Assembly (NCBI RefSeq): GCF_030816485.1
Contig: NZ_JAUSYC010000001.1
Span: forward strand, 186,001-250,000
DNA: 64,000 nucleotides
Reading direction: 5' to 3'
DNA from: Arthrobacter sp. B1I2
GTDB taxonomy: Bacteria; Actinomycetota; Actinomycetes; Actinomycetales; Micrococcaceae
Shown here: positions 38,454 to 48,073 of the stretch, in pieces
Layout of the letters: every line of letters begins with the position of its first letter
How positions within the stretch are numbered: the stretch's first letter is position 1
Position numbers and translations under genes: made by a program
The notes under the pieces: model-generated
The model's input: only the letters and a program-made list of their open reading frames with translations
Database searches by the model: none
Told to the model about the DNA's origin: nothing

Positions 38454-39688
38454 TTAGGGCTTCGGCGCCAGCCGGTCCAGGACCGTGGTGTAGTCCGCCA
38501 CGTCCCTCAGCCGCTCGATGTAGGCGGCGTGGGTCATGGAGACGTCGGCGTGACCCAGCATGGCAGCAGCAGCCCCTCGGTCAGCTCTCTGGCGAGAAGG
38601 GACGCAACCGTTCGCCGAAAGGCGTGTGGAGTGATGGCTGACGTGTTCTCCATGTTGGACGCGGTCAGCGCGGAGCGCAGCTGCCTCCGTACGCTTGACG
38701 CCTGAACGTAGGTGCCGGTCCTGGACCAGAACAAGGCCCCCGCTTTGTTGTTTTCCGGGGATTTGAAGCTCCTGCGGATGAGTACGTCGACGACAAACCG
38801 AGGCACTGGGATGACCCGCTCACTGCTGCGGTTCTTGAGGAAGCTCTGGCGGTACTTGGGGCCGTGACGGCGCTCCACCAGCGTTCCGGTGAGTGCGATC
38901 TTTCCGACGTCGCCTGACAGGTCGATGTCTTCCAACCGGATTGCCAGGACTTCCCCGATGCGTGCCCCGGTGCCGATCAGAACGTCAACGACATCTGCGA
39001 GTACGTTGCTTGGGCGGGGACCGAATTGGCCGGGTTCTGTCCGCCAACTCCCGACAGCTTCGCGAACATCGTGCAGGGTAGCCGCGCTCAAGCTAACGGG
39101 CTTCTTCCGTGGCCTGTTCAGCCGATCGACCTCCCGCACTGGATTGCCACCCACGTACAGGTCGTGCCTGATGGCGTAGGACATGATCTGCATCAGCACC
39201 GTTTTGGCCAACCGGGCATTCGTGTGCCCTTTCCCGCCCACTACCAGCGACCTAAGGAAGCTGTCACAGGTGGAGGTGTTGATTTCATTGATCTTCAGCG
39301 CGCCGAGGGCGGGCTCGATGAGGCGGTAGATGAGCCCTTCGTACTGGTCCCAGGTCTGGCGCCGGATGCCACCCGTGCTGGCAGCCGCGATCATGTTCCC
39401 CTTGGCGTCGACATTGACCTTGGGGACCTCGATGCTGACGAGCCACTTTGAGGCGACGTCGTTCAGCGGAGGGTTCGCGGTCACTCGACCTGCGAGCAGT
39501 TGGCGCTCTTTCATGGACGCCAGCAGGGCTGTCTCGGCTTTGCCCTTGGTTGACCCGAACTTGCTGTAGATCCGAGTGACACCGTCCCAGCCACGGAACC
39601 TGCAGCTGGCCCGCCATTTTCCGGACGCTGTGTCTTTCTTGGCGCTGACCGTTCCCCAAGCACCAACCGGGAGGCTTGACCGCCCCAT
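38454..39688 (-). pseudogene. Tyrosine site-specific integrase, frameshifted before the active-site tyrosine
   Basis: From the ATG at 39688 the frame encodes a phage-type integrase: an N-terminal arm-binding domain (SGKWRASCRFRGWDGVTRIYSKFG), a SAM-like core-binding domain and the catalytic domain with GTGARIGEVLAIRLEDI (catalytic Arg) and HAFRRTVASLLARELT (H-x-x-R). At about 38575 the frame goes off into EGLLLPCWVTPTSP and stops at 38534. The adjacent frame carries the missing end: AMLGHADVSMTHAAYIERL (LGH and the nucleophilic Tyr) and stops at 38454. A one-base change in the GAGGGG/GCTGCT region explains this. The complete protein would be about 410 residues. It overlaps the upstream HTH gene by one base. 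Confidence 0.85.
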
Positions 39689-39915
39689 CAGGCCGCTGCC
39701 TTCGAAGTCTCGCCGATCCAGGCCTCAACAGCGGCACGATCGTAGCGAACGCTGCTGTGGAGCTTCAGAGCCTCCGGTCCGATCCCGGCAGAGCGCCAGT
39801 TGCGGAGGGTCTTGGGTGCCACCTGCAGCCAGAGGGCCACTTCCCCGGTGGTCAGGAGTTGCGGTGCGTTGCCTTGATCCGCTGCCGGTCCCAAGGTCTT
39901 TCTGCTCGTCTGCAT
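39688..39915 (-). CDS. HTH (MerR/excisionase-like) DNA-binding protein of the element
   Basis: About 75 residues, beginning MQTSRKTLGPAADQGN. The core reads LLTTGEVALWLQVAPKTLRNWRSAGIGPEALKLHSSVRYDRAAVEAWIGE, the HTH_17-type winged helix of excisionases and recombination-directionality factors. Its TGA overlaps the integrase ATG (TGATG), which is the usual xis-int order. AGAGAAG lies just before the ATG. It probably controls excision and possibly int expression. A longer upstream frame exists but starts in the tRNA terminator region and is not credible. Confidence 0.8.
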   Translation of the reverse strand: MQTSRKTLGPAADQGNAPQLLTTGEVALWLQVAPKTLRNWRSAGIGPEALKLHSSVRYDRAAVEAWIGETSKAAA

Positions 39916-39965
39916 GGCTTCTCTATGCAGCCCGCGAGCCGACGGGCGTCGCCGGTCTTCCTGAA

Positions 39966-39986
39966 AGCGTGTCGTAAGCGTGTCGT
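39966..39986 (+). repeat. Arm-type direct repeat, right end of element
   Basis: Contains GCGTGTCGTAAGCGTGTCGT and matches the left-end copy at 35917-35937 at 19 of 21 positions. It lies 64 bp inside the att core at the tRNA, between the excisionase-like gene and the tRNA terminator. Confidence 0.6.
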
Positions 39987-40003
39987 GCCCTGTTTTCGCA
40001 CAT

Positions 40004-40049
40004 AAAAAACCCCTCCGTTCGGGGCAAAATCGCCGGAACGGAGGGGTTT
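40004..40049 (-). terminator. Terminator of the tRNA-Thr transcript
   Basis: AACCCCTCCGTTC (40008-40020) pairs with GAACGGAGGGGTT (40036-40048). On the minus strand the stem is followed by a run of T (A-run 40004-40009 on the plus strand). It begins 2 bp after the tRNA 3' end and lies inside the integrated element. Confidence 0.85.
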
Positions 40050-40050
40050 C

Positions 40051-40127
40051 TGGAGCCTCCTGTCGGATTCGAACCGACGACCCCCGCTTTACAAGAGCGG
40101 TGCTCTGGCCAACTGAGCTAAGGAGGC
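40051..40127 (-). tRNA. tRNA-Thr (anticodon UGU), CCA encoded
   Basis: 77-nt gene on the minus strand beginning GCCTCCTTAGCTCAGTTGG. The anticodon loop CTTGTAAAG gives UGU, the T arm is GGGTCGTCGGTTCGAATCC, and the 3' end AGGAGGC-T-CCA pairs with the 5' acceptor strand. It is the integration site of the element; its 3' half is shared with 35761-35805. Confidence 0.96.
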
Positions 40128-40224
40128 GTGCCCTTGCGGGCATGCACCGTGAAGGCGCTAGATAAGGTTAGCCCAACTCCCGCCGGGCGTAAAAACGCCG
40201 AGGCGGCGTCCATGGACACTGGAA

Positions 40225-40257
40225 GGGCCCGCCCCGGAAACGTTCCGGAACGGGCCC
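40225..40257 (-). terminator. Hairpin after the DsbA-like gene
   Basis: GGGCCCG-CC-CCGGAA and TTCCGG-AA-CGGGCCC (40225-40257) form a long stem with a symmetric internal mismatch and a 3-nt loop, 20 bp beyond the DsbA-like stop on the minus strand. GC-rich; it may terminate that gene. Confidence 0.6.
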
Positions 40258-40276
40258 CCGGCCTGGCTGATGATCC

Positions 40277-41164
40277 TTAGCCCTTCGCGGCGATGGCTGC
40301 CTGCAGGAGGTCCGGGAACGGCGTCTGGGCGCTGTCCCCCTTGCCCCACTGCTTGCCGTCCACGAAGACGGTGGGGGTACCGGTAACCCCAATGGCCGCC
40401 GCTTCCTTGGTGGTGAACTTCACGAACGGGCGGTAGGTCTTGTCATCCACGCAGGAGCCGATGTTGGCGCCCATGTCGGACGCCATCTTCTTCAAGTCGT
40501 TGTCGGAAAGGCCTGCGCCGCCCTCGGCGGGCTGCTTGTCGAACAGTGCGTTGACGAAGTCGGAGTACTTCTCCGGGGATTCGTTGACCACACAGGCCGC
40601 GGCGTTGGCGGCCCGGGAGGAGTAGTTGGTGGTGGACCGGCTGTCCAGGAACCCAAGGGCCCGGTACTCAACCGTAATCTTGCCTTCGTTGCGCAAGGAG
40701 GTGAGCTGCTCGTTGTACTGGCTCTCGAAGTTCTTGCAGACGGGGCAGATGAAGTCGATGTAGAGGACCACCTTGACCGGCTTGCCGGCCTCCGCCTCGG
40801 CTCCCGGAGCCACCACCTCGGCGGGCGGAGTCTTCGGGGCGTCCCCCAGGGAAGCAGCGTCAACCGTGGCCGGCTCCGACTTGGCCACGTCCGTGTTGGC
40901 CAGCAGCGTAACGCCGCCATGCACGTTGGCGTTGGCCGGCGTGGGCCCCTGGTCCGCAATCGGGGCGTTCTGCTTGAGACTGTTGGTGACCACCAGCGCC
41001 ACCACCACCAGGATGGCCACGACCGCTGCCACGATGCCCCAGCCGATCAGGAGCTTGTTGCGTTTGTCCTTCTTTACCTGCGCTTCGCGGATCAGGCGCG
41101 CCTGTTCCCGCGCCTCCGCGGTTCGCTCAGCCTTGGACTTACGTACTTCGTTTGCGGGGCTCAT
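40277..41164 (-). CDS. Membrane-anchored DsbA-like thiol-disulfide oxidoreductase
   Basis: The 295-residue protein starts MSPANEVRKSKAERTAEAREQAR, a basic helical cytosolic part, then one membrane segment near residues 38-62 (LLIGWGIVAAVVAILVVVALVVTNSL). The extracellular thioredoxin-like domain has the redox motif CPVC in DFICPVCKNFESQY, and later the cis-proline loop GTPTVFVDGKQWGKG. Two further cysteines (AACVVN, GSCVDD) may form a structural disulfide. It probably forms or isomerises disulfides in exported proteins. It is a single gene; its partner (VKOR/DsbB-like) is not in the window. Confidence 0.92.
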   Translation of the reverse strand: MSPANEVRKSKAERTAEAREQARLIREAQVKKDKRNKLLIGWGIVAAVVAILVVVALVVTNSLKQNAPIADQGPTPANANVHGGVTLLANTDVAKSEPATVDAASLGDAPKTPPAEVVAPGAEAEAGKPVKVVLYIDFICPVCKNFESQYNEQLTSLRNEGKITVEYRALGFLDSRSTTNYSSRAANAAACVVNESPEKYSDFVNALFDKQPAEGGAGLSDNDLKKMASDMGANIGSCVDDKTYRPFVKFTTKEAAAIGVTGTPTVFVDGKQWGKGDSAQTPFPDLLQAAIAAKG

Positions 41165-41343
41165 GAGTTCCTTGGGTCGATCGACGTGGGGGGTCCACTT
41201 CGTGGCACCTCCAACATTTTAGGGGAGAAAGCTGAGAGCTTGCGGTTTCAACTATTCCTTCGGGTTGACCAACGGACGAATAGCCCCGATGATTCCGTCC
41301 GGATAGGGTGGCTTAGAGGCACAAGCAACCCCAGGGGGCCGCA

Positions 41344-42846
41344 ATGCAAACACCCGTCCAGGAAAAACCCGCCGGCGAAGCGACAGCCGAAAGTTCCGCT
41401 TCCAGCCACGCCGGCCATACGAAATACGACTTCATGGTGGTCTCGAACAGGCTGCCTGTTGACCGCGTGGCGGCAGGCGAAGGCGGTGATGACGACTCCG
41501 GCTGGCGCAGGTCCCCTGGCGGGCTGGTGACCGCGCTCGCCCCGATGATGACCAAAACGGACGGCGCCTGGGTTGGCTGGCACGGGGCGCCGGACGAGAC
41601 CGTGGAACCCTTCAGCCACGGCGGCATGGACCTTGTTCCCGTTCAGCTCAGCACCGACGACGTGGAGCTGTATTACGAGGGCTTCTCCAACGCGACCCTG
41701 TGGCCGCTGTACCACGACGTCATCGCGCCGCCGGAATTCCACCGCACATGGTGGGATGCCTACCGCAGGGTCAACCAAAGGTTTGCTGACGCCGTCGTCA
41801 GCCATGCCGACCAGGGCGCCACCATCTGGGTGCAGGACTACCAGCTGCAGCTGGTGCCGCGCATGTTGCGCCGGGTACGGCCGGACCTGAGGATCGGGTT
41901 CTTCAACCACATCCCGTTCCCGCCGCCGGAAATCTTCGCCCAGTTGCCGTGGCGCCAGTCCATTATCGACGGGCTGCTCGGGGCCGACCTCGTGGGCTTC
42001 CAGCGGCCCAGCGATGCAGGCAACTTCATGCGCTCGGCACGCCGCTTCCTCGGCGCCAGCGTCAAGCAGCAGCAGGTGCACGTCAAGGGCCACGACGGGG
42101 AAATGACCCATATTGCACGCGCCCAAGCGTTCCCCATCTCCATCGATGCCCAGCAGATTCGCGAACTCGCGGCGAAGCCGGAGATCATCGAGCGGGCCCG
42201 GCAGATCCGCCAGGACCTGGGAAATCCCAAGACCATCCTCCTCGGCGTGGACCGGCTGGACTACACCAAGGGCATCGGCCACCGGCTCAAGGCGTTCGGA
42301 GAGCTCCTGGCGGACGGCAGGCTCTCCGTGGGCGACGCAACCCTGATCCAGGTGGCCTCCCCCAGCCGCGAGCGCGTGGAACAGTACCGGCTCCTGCGCG
42401 AGGAGGTGGAAGGGACGGTCGGCCACATCAATGGCACCTACGACACCCTGGAAAACACCGCCGTCCGCTACCTGCACCACAGCTACCCCGTGGAGGAGAT
42501 GGTGGCGCTCTACCTGGCGGCGGACGTCATGCTGGTCACCGCGTTGCGGGACGGAATGAACCTGGTGGCCAAGGAATACGTCACCGCCCGGACCAACAAC
42601 GACGGCGCCCTGGTCCTCAGCGAGTTCGCCGGCGCCGCGGACCAGCTCAAGCAGGCGCTGTTGATTAACCCGCACGACATCGACGGACTCAAAGCCACGA
42701 TTATGCGTGCCGTGGAGTTGCCGCCGAGGGAGGCGGCGCGGCGCATGCGGGCCATGCGCAAGCAGATCCTGGACCACGACGTGGACCACTGGTCCGCGGA
42801 CTTCCTGCGCGCCCTGAACGAGAAAGTGGTCCGCGATGACTCCTGA
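41344..42846 (+). CDS. otsA: Trehalose-6-phosphate synthase
   Basis: Makes trehalose 6-phosphate from UDP-glucose (or GDP/ADP-glucose) and glucose 6-phosphate. The 500-residue GT20 enzyme reads YDFMVVSNRLPVDRV early, the substrate loop GGLVTALAPMM, WVQDYQLQLVPRMLRRVRPDL, NHIPFPPPEIF, and LLGVDRLDYTKGIGHRLKAF. The C-terminal ALRDGMNLVAKEYV segment binds the nucleotide. The ATG at 41344 is chosen as a normal length start. The stop overlaps otsB by 11 bp, so the two are translated together. Trehalose is a compatible solute and precursor of the GlgE pathway in the same window. Confidence 0.97.
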   Translation: MQTPVQEKPAGEATAESSASSHAGHTKYDFMVVSNRLPVDRVAAGEGGDDDSGWRRSPGGLVTALAPMMTKTDGAWVGWHGAPDETVEPFSHGGMDLVPVQLSTDDVELYYEGFSNATLWPLYHDVIAPPEFHRTWWDAYRRVNQRFADAVVSHADQGATIWVQDYQLQLVPRMLRRVRPDLRIGFFNHIPFPPPEIFAQLPWRQSIIDGLLGADLVGFQRPSDAGNFMRSARRFLGASVKQQQVHVKGHDGEMTHIARAQAFPISIDAQQIRELAAKPEIIERARQIRQDLGNPKTILLGVDRLDYTKGIGHRLKAFGELLADGRLSVGDATLIQVASPSRERVEQYRLLREEVEGTVGHINGTYDTLENTAVRYLHHSYPVEEMVALYLAADVMLVTALRDGMNLVAKEYVTARTNNDGALVLSEFAGAADQLKQALLINPHDIDGLKATIMRAVELPPREAARRMRAMRKQILDHDVDHWSADFLRALNEKVVRDDS

Positions 42847-43672
42847 CGGCCGCAGCACCAAGGCATCGCTGACGCTCACCCCCGAACTCCGGGAAGCGCT
42901 GCGTCGGATCGCCGCAACAGAGCACCTGCTGGTGGCCATGGATTTTGACGGCACCATGGCACCTATCGTGGGCCGCGCCCAGGACGCGCGGCCGCTTCCA
43001 CGCTCAGCCGCGGCATTCGCAGGGCTCGCCGTGCTTCCACGCACGACGACGGCGCTCATCTCCGGGCGCGCCCTCGCCAGCCTGCGCGACGTCGCTTCCC
43101 CGCCGGTGGACACCCTGCTGATCGGCAGCCACGGCGCCGAAGCCTGGCTGGGACCCGGTTCCACCGAACTGACGCTGGATGCGGACCAGAAGGCGCTCCT
43201 TGAAGGAGTGCGGGCCGAGTTGGCGGGCATCGTGGCGGAGGCGCCGGGCACGTCCCTGGAGGACAAGCCCGCCGGCGTCGTCCTGCATACGCGCCTGGCC
43301 GCGGATGACGTGGCCGAGGACGCGGCGTCAGCAGCCCGGTCAGTGCTCCAGGACCGCAAGGGGGTCTTCCTGAAAGAGGGCAAGCGCGTCCTGGAGACCT
43401 CCGTGGTCAATGCCTCAAAGGGCGAAGGCGTCAGCTTCCTGAGGCAGGCCACAGGGGCCACGGCGGTGCTGTTCGCCGGCGATGACGTGACCGACGAGGA
43501 CGCTTTTGGCCGGCTTGGACCAGGCGATGTAGGGGTTAAAGTAGGCCTCGATTTCACCCAGGCCCAATTCCGGGTGGAAGCGCCGGTTCACGTAGCGGAA
43601 CTGTTGGAAGCCCTGCTCCAGGAGCGGAGCATCGCAGTGGCCGAGGAAGATCCGCAGGCAGCGTCCGGTTAG
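42836..43672 (+). CDS. otsB: Trehalose-6-phosphate phosphatase
   Basis: HAD-superfamily phosphatase that converts trehalose 6-phosphate to trehalose. The 278-residue protein has the nucleophile motif LLVAMDFDGTMAPI near residue 31, LISGRALASLRDV (motif II), and the acid motif FAGDDVTDEDAF near residue 220 with the paired aspartates. Its start overlaps the otsA stop by 11 bp. A hairpin with T-run lies 111 bp after the stop. Confident. Confidence 0.96.
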   Translation: MTPDGRSTKASLTLTPELREALRRIAATEHLLVAMDFDGTMAPIVGRAQDARPLPRSAAAFAGLAVLPRTTTALISGRALASLRDVASPPVDTLLIGSHGAEAWLGPGSTELTLDADQKALLEGVRAELAGIVAEAPGTSLEDKPAGVVLHTRLAADDVAEDAASAARSVLQDRKGVFLKEGKRVLETSVVNASKGEGVSFLRQATGATAVLFAGDDVTDEDAFGRLGPGDVGVKVGLDFTQAQFRVEAPVHVAELLEALLQERSIAVAEEDPQAASG

Positions 43673-43782
43673 GACGTGCCCCGCGGCACATGTGACGTTC
43701 GTAACATTTGCGCTCAAAGAAGCATCTTCTGGCATACTCTTGGGTGTGATGTGGCGCACAACAACCGTGCGGCGTCACGTGG

Positions 43783-43810
43783 TGCTCCGCGGAAAGCCGC
43801 GGAGCATTTT
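43783..43810 (+). terminator. Hairpin with T-run between otsB and the sugar-ABC ATPase gene
   Basis: TGCTCCGCGG (43783-43792) pairs with CCGCGGAGCA (43797-43806), loop AAAG, followed by TTTT (43807-43810). It is a textbook intrinsic terminator, 111 bp after otsB and 80 bp before the GTG of the ATPase. It may end the ots transcript or act in the ATPase leader if a promoter (CATACT at 43733-43738) lies upstream of it. Confidence 0.8.
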
Positions 43811-43890
43811 GCAGGAACAAAACTGAATGAACATGTTCCATTCACAACGGATCGTCCGGCACGTACCTGCCGGTGAAGGGATTGATAACT

Positions 43891-44973
<1,083 letters not shown>

Positions 44974-44986
44974 TCCCCGCATTACC

Positions 44987-45030
44987 GGCGGCGGCCCGCA
45001 CCATTCCACAATTGGTGCGGGCCGCCGTCG
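44987..45030 (+). terminator. Terminator after the sugar-ABC ATPase gene
   Basis: GGCGGCGGCCCGCACCA (44987-45003) pairs with TGGTGCGGGCCGCCGTC (45014-45030) with one mismatch. It is followed by GGCCTTTAACC. Long GC stem, 13 bp after the stop. Confidence 0.75.
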
Positions 45031-45091
45031 GCCTTTAACCATGCCTGGGCAGGATTTAGCCGCCCTGCCCCGAGTACGGAAGAATTGACTC

Positions 45092-46510
45092 ATGACCGAG
45101 GAACACAGCGCCCAGTGGCACGACGAACCCACCGACTACGCCCAGGTAGGTAAGCTTCCGCGGTTCGTGGCCGCCAGTGCCGATGACAACAAGGCAGCCT
45201 CCGTCGCCTCGTCACTGAACATCACGGCTGCAGCGGCGGACCCCGAACTCCTGGACCTGCCGTGGCACATCGCCCTCGAGGAGTGGCCCGCCGAATACCT
45301 GGCAGCACTCCCCCGCGGCATCTCCCGGCACATCGTGCGCTTCGCCCACCTCGGCGGCTCGGTGATCGCCATCAAGGAAACCTCCGAGCATGTGGCACGG
45401 CACGAATACCACATGCTGCGGAAGCTGGCCCGGCTGGATGTCCCCTGCGTGGAACCCGTGGCCGTGATCACCGGACGCACCACCCCGGACGGACGCCCGC
45501 TCAACCCGGTCCTGGTTACCCGGCACCTGAAGTTCTCCATGCCGTACCGGGCGCTCTTCTCCCAGATGCTGCGCAAGGACACCCTCACCCGCCTCATTGA
45601 CGCCCAGGCGCTGCTCATGGTGCGGCTGCACCTTATCGGGTTCTACTGGGGCGACGTCTCGCTTTCCAACACCCTGTTCCGCCGTGATGCCGGCGCTTTC
45701 GCCGCCTACCTGGTGGACGCCGAAACGGGCGAGCTCTACCCGGACCTCTCCACGGGACAGCGCGAATACGACCTGGAAATTGCCCGCGTCAATATTGCCG
45801 GCGAGCTGATGGACCTCCTGGACGGCGGGCTCATTGAGGAGAAAGTGGACCCGGTGGCCACCAGTGAGCTGATCATGGACAGCTACCGGCGCCTGTGGGC
45901 GGAACTGACCGAGAAGGAATCCTTTGAACTGGGCGAACGCTGGCGGGTGGGCGCCCGCATTCGGCGCCTCAACGAACTCGGCTTCGACGTCGAGGAATAT
46001 GCCATCAAGACCACTCAGAACGGCTCCACCATCCAGCTGCAGCCCAAGGTGGTGGACGCGGGGCACCATATGCGCCGTCTGCTGCGGCTGACCGGGATCG
46101 ACGCCCAGGAGAACCAGGCCCGCCGCCTCCTCAACGACATGGACACTTTCCGGGCGGACAACAACCCGGACATGGACGAGGAATACAGCGCGCACCTCTG
46201 GGTGAGCCAGGTCTTTGAGCCCATCGTCAGGTCCATTCCCCGCGACCTCTCAGGCAAGCTGGAACCGGCCGAAGTGGTGCACGAGGTCCTGGAGCACCGG
46301 TGGTACATGTCGGAGAAGCAGGAACGCCATATTCCGCTGGCCGAGGCTGTGCAGTCCTACATTGACTTGATCCTCCGGCACCGGCGGGACGAGGCTGCGA
46401 TCATGCTCAACCCGGATACCGAACTGTTGAAGATCCTTGAGGTGGAAAACGAGGAGTCCCGCTACGGTGCTGATGAATCGGCGGACGAGTATCCGGACTC
46501 GGACGACTGA
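45092..46510 (+). CDS. DUF4032 domain protein (kinase-like fold)
   Basis: 472-residue cytosolic protein. The N-terminal half resembles a small-kinase (LPS-kinase-like) fold: VIAIKETSEHVARHEYHMLRKLARL (lysine-like ATP site) and HLIGFYWGDVSLSNTLFRRD (a catalytic-loop-like stretch with the Asp-Asn pattern GDVSLSNT), then AYLVDAETGELYPDLS. The C-terminal DUF4032 part follows from about residue 245. The family is actinobacterial and its substrate is not known. The stop is 3 bp from the convergent oxidase gene. The start MTEEHSAQWHDEPTDYAQVG is normal. Confidence 0.85.
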   Translation: MTEEHSAQWHDEPTDYAQVGKLPRFVAASADDNKAASVASSLNITAAAADPELLDLPWHIALEEWPAEYLAALPRGISRHIVRFAHLGGSVIAIKETSEHVARHEYHMLRKLARLDVPCVEPVAVITGRTTPDGRPLNPVLVTRHLKFSMPYRALFSQMLRKDTLTRLIDAQALLMVRLHLIGFYWGDVSLSNTLFRRDAGAFAAYLVDAETGELYPDLSTGQREYDLEIARVNIAGELMDLLDGGLIEEKVDPVATSELIMDSYRRLWAELTEKESFELGERWRVGARIRRLNELGFDVEEYAIKTTQNGSTIQLQPKVVDAGHHMRRLLRLTGIDAQENQARRLLNDMDTFRADNNPDMDEEYSAHLWVSQVFEPIVRSIPRDLSGKLEPAEVVHEVLEHRWYMSEKQERHIPLAEAVQSYIDLILRHRRDEAAIMLNPDTELLKILEVENEESRYGADESADEYPDSDD

Positions 46511-46513
46511 GTC

Positions 46514-47884
46514 CTAGATCGCCTTTCCGGGGTTGAGGATCCCGGCAGGGTCAAACAGGTCCTTGATCCTGCGCTGAAGCTCCCGGACGGGCTCCGGCTG
46601 CTCCTGGCCCAGCCACCGGAGTTTGTACTGGCCCACCCCGTGCTCACCCGTGATGGTGCCGCCCATGGCCAGTGCCGCCGCGATGGATTCGTCCAGTGCC
46701 GCCTGCAGCCGCTGCATCGCGCCCGTGTCGACGTCCGCCCCCTGCCGGTCGATCCAGAACGTGGGATGCAGGTTGCCGTCACCGGCGTGGGCCACCACCT
46801 TGAGGTGCACCTGCTGGGCGGCGGCCATGGCTTCGAGCCCTGCAACGTAGTCCACCAGGCGGGACCGGGGAACAGCCACGTCCTCACCGACCCGGTACTC
46901 GTCGTCCACCTCGGTGCCCCTGCTGTGCCGGCGGAGCTCCACCAGCCGCTCCGCCTCTGCGCTTGCCTCAGTGGTTACCGTTGCCCCGCCTGCTCGGAGG
47001 ACCTGGCGCACCACGTCCGCTTCCGCGGCAGCTCCAAACCCGTCCGTCTGGACCAGGAGCAGGGATTTCCCCCGTGCGGTGAGGTCGGAGCCATGGATGT
47101 CATCGAGCTGGGCCAACGTGCCGCCGTCGAGCAGTTCCATGATGGCGGGCTGGACGCGCGCCTTGCCCACAGCCAGGACCCCCGCAGCGGCCATCCTGAA
47201 GTCCGGATAGAAGGCGGCCACGGTGTGGACTTCCCGGGGCAGGTATTTCAGCCGCACCGTAATTCCGACGACGATTCCAAGCGTTCCCTCGGACCCCACG
47301 AAGAGGCCGGTGAGGTCATAGCCCGCCACGCCTTTGAAGGTCTGGTGGCCGGTGTGGATGAGGGACCCGTCGGCCAGGACGAGATCCAGCGCCAGGACGG
47401 AATCCCTGGTGACGCCGTACTTGGCACAGCGCAGGCCGCCGGCGTTGGTGGCAACGTTGCCACCAATGGTGGAGCTCCGGAAACTGGCCGGATCCGGCGC
47501 GTACATGAGGCCATGCCCTGCTGCCGCTTCGTTGAGGACGGCATTGACCACCCCTGGCTCCACGACGGCGGTTTCGTCGTCCGGATTCAGGGCGAGGATG
47601 CGGTCCATCCGCTCCAGCGAGAGGATGATGCAGTTCCTGGTGGCATGGGCACCACCGGATACCCCCGTGCCCGCACCCCGGGGGACGATCGCCACTCCAC
47701 TGCCCGCGCACGCCTTCACCACCGCCTGCACGTCGGCCACTGATTCGGCGAACACCACAGCCAGGGGAAGCTGGAAGTCGATGACGGGCGCCTGGTCGAC
47801 GGCGTACCGCCGGAGCGAAACCTCGCCGGTATCCACCTGGCCGGACGCCAGGACGGCTTCCAGCTCGTCAACGATGCTTCCCAC
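46514..47884 (-). CDS. FAD-binding oxidoreductase (GlcD/D-lactate dehydrogenase type)
   Basis: 456-residue flavoprotein of the vanillyl-alcohol-oxidase fold. The N-terminal FAD domain has PLAVVFAESVADVQAVVKAC, then IVPRGAGTGVSGGAHA (FAD pyrophosphate loop) and a further GGNVATNAGGLRCAKYGVT. The C-terminal substrate domain ends with GEHGVGQYKLRWLGQEQ, with KVVAHAGDGNLHPTFW before it. The likely substrate is a 2-hydroxy acid such as glycolate or D-lactate. No companion GlcE/GlcF or Fe-S protein is adjacent. Start at 47884 (MGSIVDELEAVL) is normal. Confidence 0.9.
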   Translation of the reverse strand: MGSIVDELEAVLASGQVDTGEVSLRRYAVDQAPVIDFQLPLAVVFAESVADVQAVVKACAGSGVAIVPRGAGTGVSGGAHATRNCIILSLERMDRILALNPDDETAVVEPGVVNAVLNEAAAGHGLMYAPDPASFRSSTIGGNVATNAGGLRCAKYGVTRDSVLALDLVLADGSLIHTGHQTFKGVAGYDLTGLFVGSEGTLGIVVGITVRLKYLPREVHTVAAFYPDFRMAAAGVLAVGKARVQPAIMELLDGGTLAQLDDIHGSDLTARGKSLLLVQTDGFGAAAEADVVRQVLRAGGATVTTEASAEAERLVELRRHSRGTEVDDEYRVGEDVAVPRSRLVDYVAGLEAMAAAQQVHLKVVAHAGDGNLHPTFWIDRQGADVDTGAMQRLQAALDESIAAALAMGGTITGEHGVGQYKLRWLGQEQPEPVRELQRRIKDLFDPAGILNPGKAI

Positions 47885-47961
47885 AGAGCCTCCACCCGTC
47901 GTCGGACATACCTTTCCCCAGTCTAGGGCGTGCCTAAGGGGCCGTTGCTGGCCGTCCGGCC

Positions 47962-48041
47962 TGAAAGCGCTTCCAGTTATCCTCGTGTCATATCAAGCGA
48001 GTAACGAGGGAAGCCTAGAAGCAAAGATGGAAGCGTTTTCA
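47962..48041. promoter_or_regulatory. Two LacI/MalR-type operators upstream of the GH13 alpha-glucosidase
   Basis: TGAAAGCGCTTCCA (47962-47975) and TGGAAGCGTTTTCA (48028-48041) are inverted copies of one another with one mismatch. Each is a near-palindrome of the AGCGCTT type used by maltose/glucose-linked LacI repressors. The second lies 32 bp before the ATG at 48074. The nearby LacI gene (49798) is the likely binder. Confidence 0.75.
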
Positions 48042-48073
48042 TTAAATGCGGTGACGCGGTTATGCTGGCTCTC

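Larger units (their letters stand above)
35761..40095. mobile_element. Small integrated element in the tRNA-Thr(UGU) gene
   Basis: A 4.3-kb segment bounded by direct repeats of the tRNA-Thr 3' half (35761-35805 and 40051-40095, 44/45 identical). It carries a tyrosine integrase with an overlapping HTH gene (excisionase-like) next to the intact tRNA. Matching direct repeats of about 20 bp lie near each end (35917-35937 and 39966-39986). Cargo is mostly decayed: a DUF6994 gene (intact), an IS5-like transposase remnant and a fragmentary glycine-rich gene. No phage structural genes or replication genes were seen. The integrase is frameshifted, so the element is probably no longer mobile by itself. 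Confidence 0.85.

Noticed and set aside
41248-43557. A 769-codon minus-strand open frame opposite otsA-otsB
   Set aside because: Antisense to two certain genes; amino acid composition is unnatural.
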